Assembly (NCBI GenBank): GCA_963930655.1
Contig: OZ005608.1
Span: forward strand, 4,526,001-4,590,000
Direction: 5' to 3'
From: Myrica gale
Taxonomy: Eukaryota; Streptophyta; Magnoliopsida; Fagales; Myricaceae
Length of the DNA stretch: 64,000 nucleotides
How positions within the stretch are numbered: position 1 is the stretch's first letter; every line of letters begins with the position of its first letter. Shown piece by piece: positions 59,914 to 64,000 of the stretch. Position numbers and translations under genes: made by a program. Below the pieces are notes generated by a model. That model saw only the letters and a program-made list of their open reading frames with translations, did no database searches and was not told the DNA's origin.

Positions 59914-60230
59914 GCCAAGATCCAGTTCAACTTCGAGGGAGAGTTTACCCGCCTACTCGGAAGGATGAGCTAACTCGGCGGAAAGACCTCGCTCGTCCTC
60001 ATCCATAGTGCAATGATCTTTGAGCGGCTCCGATGCTAGATGAGTCAACTCACCTACGTCGGGCCGAGTTGCCTCGAGTTCACGTTCAATCCAGCTTCCC
60101 AACGAGACCCTCGGCTCGTCGCGGGCGACTGCGGCGCCGACGTCTTCTCCATGATGAGCGAGTACGAGACCTCCCAGAGAATGCCGATCTATTTATCTAT
60201 GATAGAACTGTTGATTCTTTCCTCAGGCTC
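59914..60230 (+). pseudogene. PB1-like domain remnant, possibly of a MULE-derived gene
   Basis: One frame reads AKIQFNFEGEFTRLLGRMS, TAA, LGGKTSLVLIHSAMIFERLR, one more codon, TAG, then MSQLTYVGPSCLEFTFNPAS and ADVFSMMSEYETSQRMPIYL. The pattern (F-x-GEF, then GGKTSLVLI, then a D-DVxxMMxEY end) resembles the PB1 domain at the N-terminus of plant MUSTANG/MuDR-type proteins. Two in-frame stops break it. It is GC-richer than its surroundings. The domain call is tentative. Confidence 0.4.
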
Positions 60231-60728
60231 GTCTCTGTTTGGTTGCAGAGAAAGCGACGGAAATTGCAAGGCACACGAAAGTCTTTGACTTTTGCTATCC
60301 TGCCGTTGTTTTGGTGTTGGGTGTTCAGAGTCTAATGAAGAAATTGTTCGTGCTGAAATAGTTTGACTGAACCAGGTGCTAGGACTTGTTTGTTTGATTC
60401 CGAGTAAACGAAGTTGAAAAAGCTTCGATCCTGGATCTGTTCTTCTTGATATGTTAATGATAACCGAGATTCACATATAAGTCGGCCGAAACAATTTCTG
60501 ACCGAGTAGAGTTTTCTGCATTTGGGAACTGTAACGATTGAAAATGTGGGATCTTAAACCGAATTTTTTATTCTTCAAATTAGGGTCTGCTGGCCGCAGC
60601 ATTAGATTAACAAAGTATTATAATATTGAACCTTCTCCATAAATTTTAGAAGAAAAAACATTAAAAAAGAAGTAAACGCTTATTAGAAAGCAGAACTGTA
60701 ACGTGTCAACAATGGGAATAATACACTT

Positions 60729-61369
60729 TTATAACGAAGGTGACCCAAAAGAAAAAAAAATAATATTGAAAAGAAAAAAAGAGTTTGCAAGGAGCAGAAA
60801 ATTAAAAAGCCACTCCAAGGAATTTATCAGGTCTGTAAAGGTGAAAACCAACCAATCAGCTTTCGCTGCAACAGCTTCTCGAAGTTTAACACCAGCATAA
60901 CAGATATAAGCGTCTGCACCTCCTGGTTTCCGAGCCTGTGTAGGGAACATACAAAATTACAAGAGAAGCACATTCACTTTGGGAGGAAACTCATAACAAA
61001 CGCCATATCAATTGAACTTGAACATCCGGTTACAGCTTTCTAGAAAAAAACGGCCGTACGCAAGTAGACAATTTTGGATGAATTTACTTACCTCAAGATC
61101 AGTAGCACCATCACCAATCATGACTAATGACTTGTACCCTTGAGCCTGGAAAATAGAGTTTATTAGCTGTACAAGCAATAGACATAGCAAACAAATAAAC
61201 AAACAGCCAAGACACCTACCTTCCTTATTTGCTGGACAGCAGTGGCTTTTCCTCCACTCCTTGAAGTGGGCTCCTTGGTGTCAAATCCCAGAAACTCCCC
61301 AGAACTTGCAAATAGCAGTTGATTGGCAAAAATGTTTTCAGTGGGTATACCTAGGATTGATGCAACAGG
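60729..61369 (-). CDS. PSP: Phosphoserine phosphatase, C-terminal exons
   Basis: Plastid HAD-family enzyme for the last step of the phosphorylated serine pathway (O-phosphoserine to serine). Three exons: 61219-61369, 61092-61145 and 60729-60935. They encode PVASILGIPTENIFANQLLF, FLGFDTKEPTSRSGGKATAV, QQIRKAQGYKSLVMIGDGAT, DLEARKPGGADAYICYAGV and KLREAVAAKADWLVFTF. HAD motif III (Lys in SGGKA) and motif IV (GDGATD) are intact. The upstream exons with the nucleophile DxD are not found between 61370 and the window edge, so the gene either continues outside over a long intron or is truncated. After DLINSLE, where relatives stop, the frame runs on for about 22 more residues (WLFNFLLLANSFF...) to a TAA at 60729. 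Confidence 0.8.
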
Positions 61370-61715
61370 CTTCAAAGGAAGTTGTTTAGTTAGTAGTTAC
61401 AGGAGAAATTTGATGGACAATTTAGTCTCCAATTTAAAAAGGAACTAGATACTAAATGCCAAATCCCAGACAAACAAAGAATTGTATGTATCCTATAACT
61501 ATAAACTTGTCTCATCACAAAATAGATTAAATTTTCTAAACATTTGAAGTTTAAGGCAATAAAGGCACAAACCAAATTTTGATAATTTCTGAGAAATTCT
61601 TCTTAGCAGTTAGCATGCAGTATGCACAATAATAAATCTTCCCCGGGTGCTATCACCTGTTGAATTTCTATTGAAGGAGTCCAGCATTTTCCTCGAGTTA
61701 ATTGGATCGTATGTG

Positions 61716-62489
61716 TCATATTAGGATCAACTGAAACAGGGATCCAAGGTCCAAATTCAAGATACCCGACCCAGTCTCACTTCCCATCATCTCAAGTAGC
61801 TCTTCCACTTTTCGAATTCCCAACAGCTTTTTTCTCCACACAGACACGTAAAGTGCTACACCGACAGCCGCCTCTGCAGTTAAAGTCTGGCCCTTGGAAA
61901 ATGAAATGTCAGCGTTCAAATTTGCATACGAGACGTCATGCGTCTCCTTCATCTTCCCCACTCCATCCCTACTCACTCCAACCCCCTCCACCACCGGAGA
62001 CTGGCCCCCTAACCTCTCCCCCAATTGTCCCTTCTTGAGTACTTCAGCAAAGGAGAGCTCTCTACGCACTCCAGCCCCAAATGAACCCTCTTTCCGACGA
62101 TTAAGGTGACTGAGGTGAGACACTACCTCCTGAAACACATCGGCTAACTTCTTCCAACCAACTCCCTCCTTTCCTTTCGGTATCATAACCACTCCCTGCC
62201 TGCATCCCCCTCCAAACTCTGCGATAGCAACAAATCTCCCAGCTTTGTTACTGCACCTTTGCGCCAAGAAGCCCCGAGAAGCTTCATTAAATCTAACAAC
62301 AACCTCCTCCGTATTGGCAACCAGATGCAACCTACGAACCCAGTTCACAATCCACTCAGCTCCATACCTCCCAAGGAAGATCGAGCTCATAACTTTCCGA
62401 CTCCACTCCGACATTTGGACGACTCCATTGACTAAAACTGAGACTTGGAACTCCTTAGCTTCAACACTGAAGCGACGGGAAAAAGACAT
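61716..62489 (-). CDS. Unknown 257-residue ORF, possible retroelement ORF1-like
   Basis: The frame is intact from the ATG at 62489. It starts MSFSRRFSVEAKEFQVSV, has EWIVNWVRRLHLVANTEEVV, AGRFVAIAEFGGGCRQGVVM and IPKGKEGVGWKKLADVFQEV, and is basic overall. The style, with a GGxRxGxxxIPxGxxGxGW segment, recalls plant proteins I associate with LINE-related sequences, but I cannot confirm this. It has no introns. It lies in the same orientation as the phosphatase, within what may be its intron. Confidence 0.35.
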   Translation of the reverse strand: MSFSRRFSVEAKEFQVSVLVNGVVQMSEWSRKVMSSIFLGRYGAEWIVNWVRRLHLVANTEEVVVRFNEASRGFLAQRCSNKAGRFVAIAEFGGGCRQGVVMIPKGKEGVGWKKLADVFQEVVSHLSHLNRRKEGSFGAGVRRELSFAEVLKKGQLGERLGGQSPVVEGVGVSRDGVGKMKETHDVSYANLNADISFSKGQTLTAEAAVGVALYVSVWRKKLLGIRKVEELLEMMGSETGSGILNLDLGSLFQLILI

Positions 62490-62538
62490 CAGGACAACCT
62501 AACTAAAGCGACGGGAAAAAGACATTTGGACAACCTAA
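62467..62538. repeat. 34-bp tandem duplication
   Basis: GCGACGGGAAAAAGACAT and GGACAACCTAACTAA occur twice in a row, spanning the start codon region of the unknown ORF on the minus strand. Confidence 0.8.
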
Positions 62539-62764
62539 CTAACCTAAGGACAACAATCTGCCGGAAAAACTGACAAGATAACAACCGGAGCAAACTATCG
62601 GGAGAAGAGGGAAGAGGAGAATCAATGAAGGCAGAAATAAATATTAGAGAAAAGAAAATACGGTAGAGTGCACTCTTAGATTATCAAAGCAACAAAACTG
62701 CCCAAATCCATGAGCAAGAAGAAATATGAAAAGAGAAGTATGAAAGCAGAAGAAAATAACAAGA

Positions 62765-63470
62765 AAGGTGGTGCTACCCACTCGCCGGCGCCGCCTCATA
62801 TGGGCTGAAACTTGGTGGCCCAGAGGCCTCGGTTGGGTTTTCGGGGGCCTTGGTTGTGATTGAAGGGGGAGGAGTTCAAGGGTCAACTCCCCATCTCGTT
62901 TCTGACGCTGTGGAACTCGGAGGCAAGCAAGGTGGTGCTACCCACTCGCCGGCGCCTTCTGTCGTCGCTGGCGACTGCCCGGAGGCTCTTCAGGCGCCGG
63001 AGTTTACGCCGGAAAATGTTAGCGTTCTCGCTGAAGCTACGTTCACGGGTCAGCCCTCGTCTGGGCTGAAAGCTGGTGGTTATGAGGCCTTAGAAGGCTT
63101 ATCGGGGGCTATGGATGTGAACAAAGGGGGGGATGTTCACGGGTCAGAACTCCCGCTCCTTTCTGACGCTGTCGAGCTCGGAGGCAAGGAAGGTGGTGCT
63201 ACCCACTCGCCGGCGGCGGCTACCCACTCGTCGGCACCTTCTGTCGTGGATGGCGACTGCCCGGCAGCAATTTCGGCGCCGGAGTTTACGCCGGAAAATA
63301 ACAGCATACTTACTGAAGGCACGTTCGCGGGTCAGCTTTTGTCTGGGCTGAAAATTGGTGACTCGGAGGCCTTAGATGGTGTATCGGGGGCTCTGGTAGT
63401 GAACGAAGGGGGGGCTGGGCTTGCTGGGCTTGTTTCGGGCAGTCCAGTAGGTCAGCTCTCGTCTGAGCTG
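62765..63470 (+). repeat. GC-rich coding-like tandem repeat, about 260-bp unit
   Basis: GGTGGTGCTACCCACTCGCC occurs near 62769, 62932 and 63192. Units 2 and 3 also share CCGGAGTTTACGCCGGAAAA and TCTGACGCTGT. The first unit is truncated and the third carries a short extra ACCCACTCG copy. Confidence 0.8.
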
Positions 63471-63665
63471 AAAACTAGCATAGGGGAGCGTTGTGACGAC
63501 GCGAGGGAGCGAGCAGTGTTGGCTCCTTCTTCTGGGTCCCTCTTAGGTAGTCGGGAGGTGGGGGAGTGTTCTCTTGGACCAGTTCTTGCGGTTCCTTCTC
63601 TTGCTGTTAGTGTCCCTAGTAACGTTTTGGAGGGTGAATCTCCGGCGTGGGTTAATTTGAAATAG
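62850..63665 (+). CDS. Repeat-containing ORF of uncertain reality
   Basis: An open frame of 271 residues spans the tandem repeat. Repeated peptides are SDAVELGGK, GGATHSP, PSVV-GDCP and APEFTPEN. It ends EGESPAWVNLK, TAG. The repeats stay in frame with each other, which favours past selection, but composition is low-complexity (Gly, Ala, Ser, Glu) and no family is recognised. It could be the tail of a retroelement ORF inverted relative to 61716-62489. Confidence 0.3.
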   Translation: MVVIEGGGVQGSTPHLVSDAVELGGKQGGATHSPAPSVVAGDCPEALQAPEFTPENVSVLAEATFTGQPSSGLKAGGYEALEGLSGAMDVNKGGDVHGSELPLLSDAVELGGKEGGATHSPAAATHSSAPSVVDGDCPAAISAPEFTPENNSILTEGTFAGQLLSGLKIGDSEALDGVSGALVVNEGGAGLAGLVSGSPVGQLSSELKTSIGERCDDARERAVLAPSSGSLLGSREVGECSLGPVLAVPSLAVSVPSNVLEGESPAWVNLK

Positions 63666-64000
63666 CATGTAGCGACATTATGTTTATGAAGTTTTATTAC
63701 TGATGCTATCATGACCTAGTGATGTTTATTCATTTTCTGTCCTTTTGCAAATATTGCCATTGCATATACAGCTCAAGGTGTTGATAATATGGCATGATTC
63801 AGTGTGGTAATATTATCAGTGGGCACACAATAGCTTCCATCCCACTCAAAATCAATAATGCCCATGGTTTGACAAGACTTCGTTCTGCCATTTCCAATTG
63901 CCATGTAAATCCTCATATAATAGCTGCTCTAACTCATAATTATGCTGGTGAAAGTTACAACTAGAAAGAACAATAAGAGTAATAACATACCAAACTCACT
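63666..64000. other. Unassigned right edge
   Basis: A GTATGT donor-like sequence on the minus strand (63985-63990) follows the last 10 bases of the window and could mark an upstream exon of a minus-strand gene. No protein is recognised. Confidence 0.3.

Overview
The window looks like nuclear DNA of a dicotyledonous plant. It is AT-rich, its genes carry GT-AG introns, and every recognisable protein belongs to a plant family. There is no organellar or bacterial signal. I cannot name the species. All exon models were read by eye from splice sites and reading frame.

The gene-rich left half runs: last exon of a glycerophosphodiester phosphodiesterase (117-365, +); a complete 12-exon RPA70B-type replication protein A large subunit (1341-4996, -); a serine-rich protein of unknown function (7159-8022, -) with a diverged partial copy of its own N-terminal half just upstream; a POLAR-like polarity protein (14371-18728, +); a mitochondrial-type glycine-rich RNA-binding protein (19795-21872, -); a single-exon presenilin (25872-27230, +); and an EXO70E-type exocyst subunit (29906-31837, -).

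From about 33 kb onward genes are sparse. The only well-supported genes are an HD-Zip I transcription factor of the ATHB40/21/53 group (45352-47063, -) and the C-terminal exons of phosphoserine phosphatase (60729-61369, -). Between them lies a dense layer of small transposons. Several can be delimited to the base by target-site duplications (TSDs): hAT elements at 11700-12720, 34049-35505, 37824-39279, 52388-53692, 57635-58024 and 58053-59100; a Mutator-like long-TIR element at 23311-24142 (9-bp TSD); a poly(A) retro-insertion at 10477-11191 (17-bp TSD); and a solo LTR at 54904-56499 (5-bp TSD). A recurrent AT-rich MITE family occurs at least eight times.

The genes are independent housekeeping and developmental loci, not a pathway cluster. 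RPA and the two phosphatase/phosphodiesterase genes serve DNA and primary metabolism. EXO70E, presenilin and POLAR-like act in membrane traffic or cell polarity.

The most unusual structures are: a hAT element inserted exactly between the A and B boxes of a tRNA-derived SINE; a solo LTR carrying two tRNA-like pol III box pairs; the four-fold palindromic GC-rich core of the Mutator-like element; an in-frame-stop-separated partial gene duplication; an apparent stop-loss tail on phosphoserine phosphatase; and two opposed unknown ORFs upstream of it. I found no evidence for a wholly new enzymatic system.
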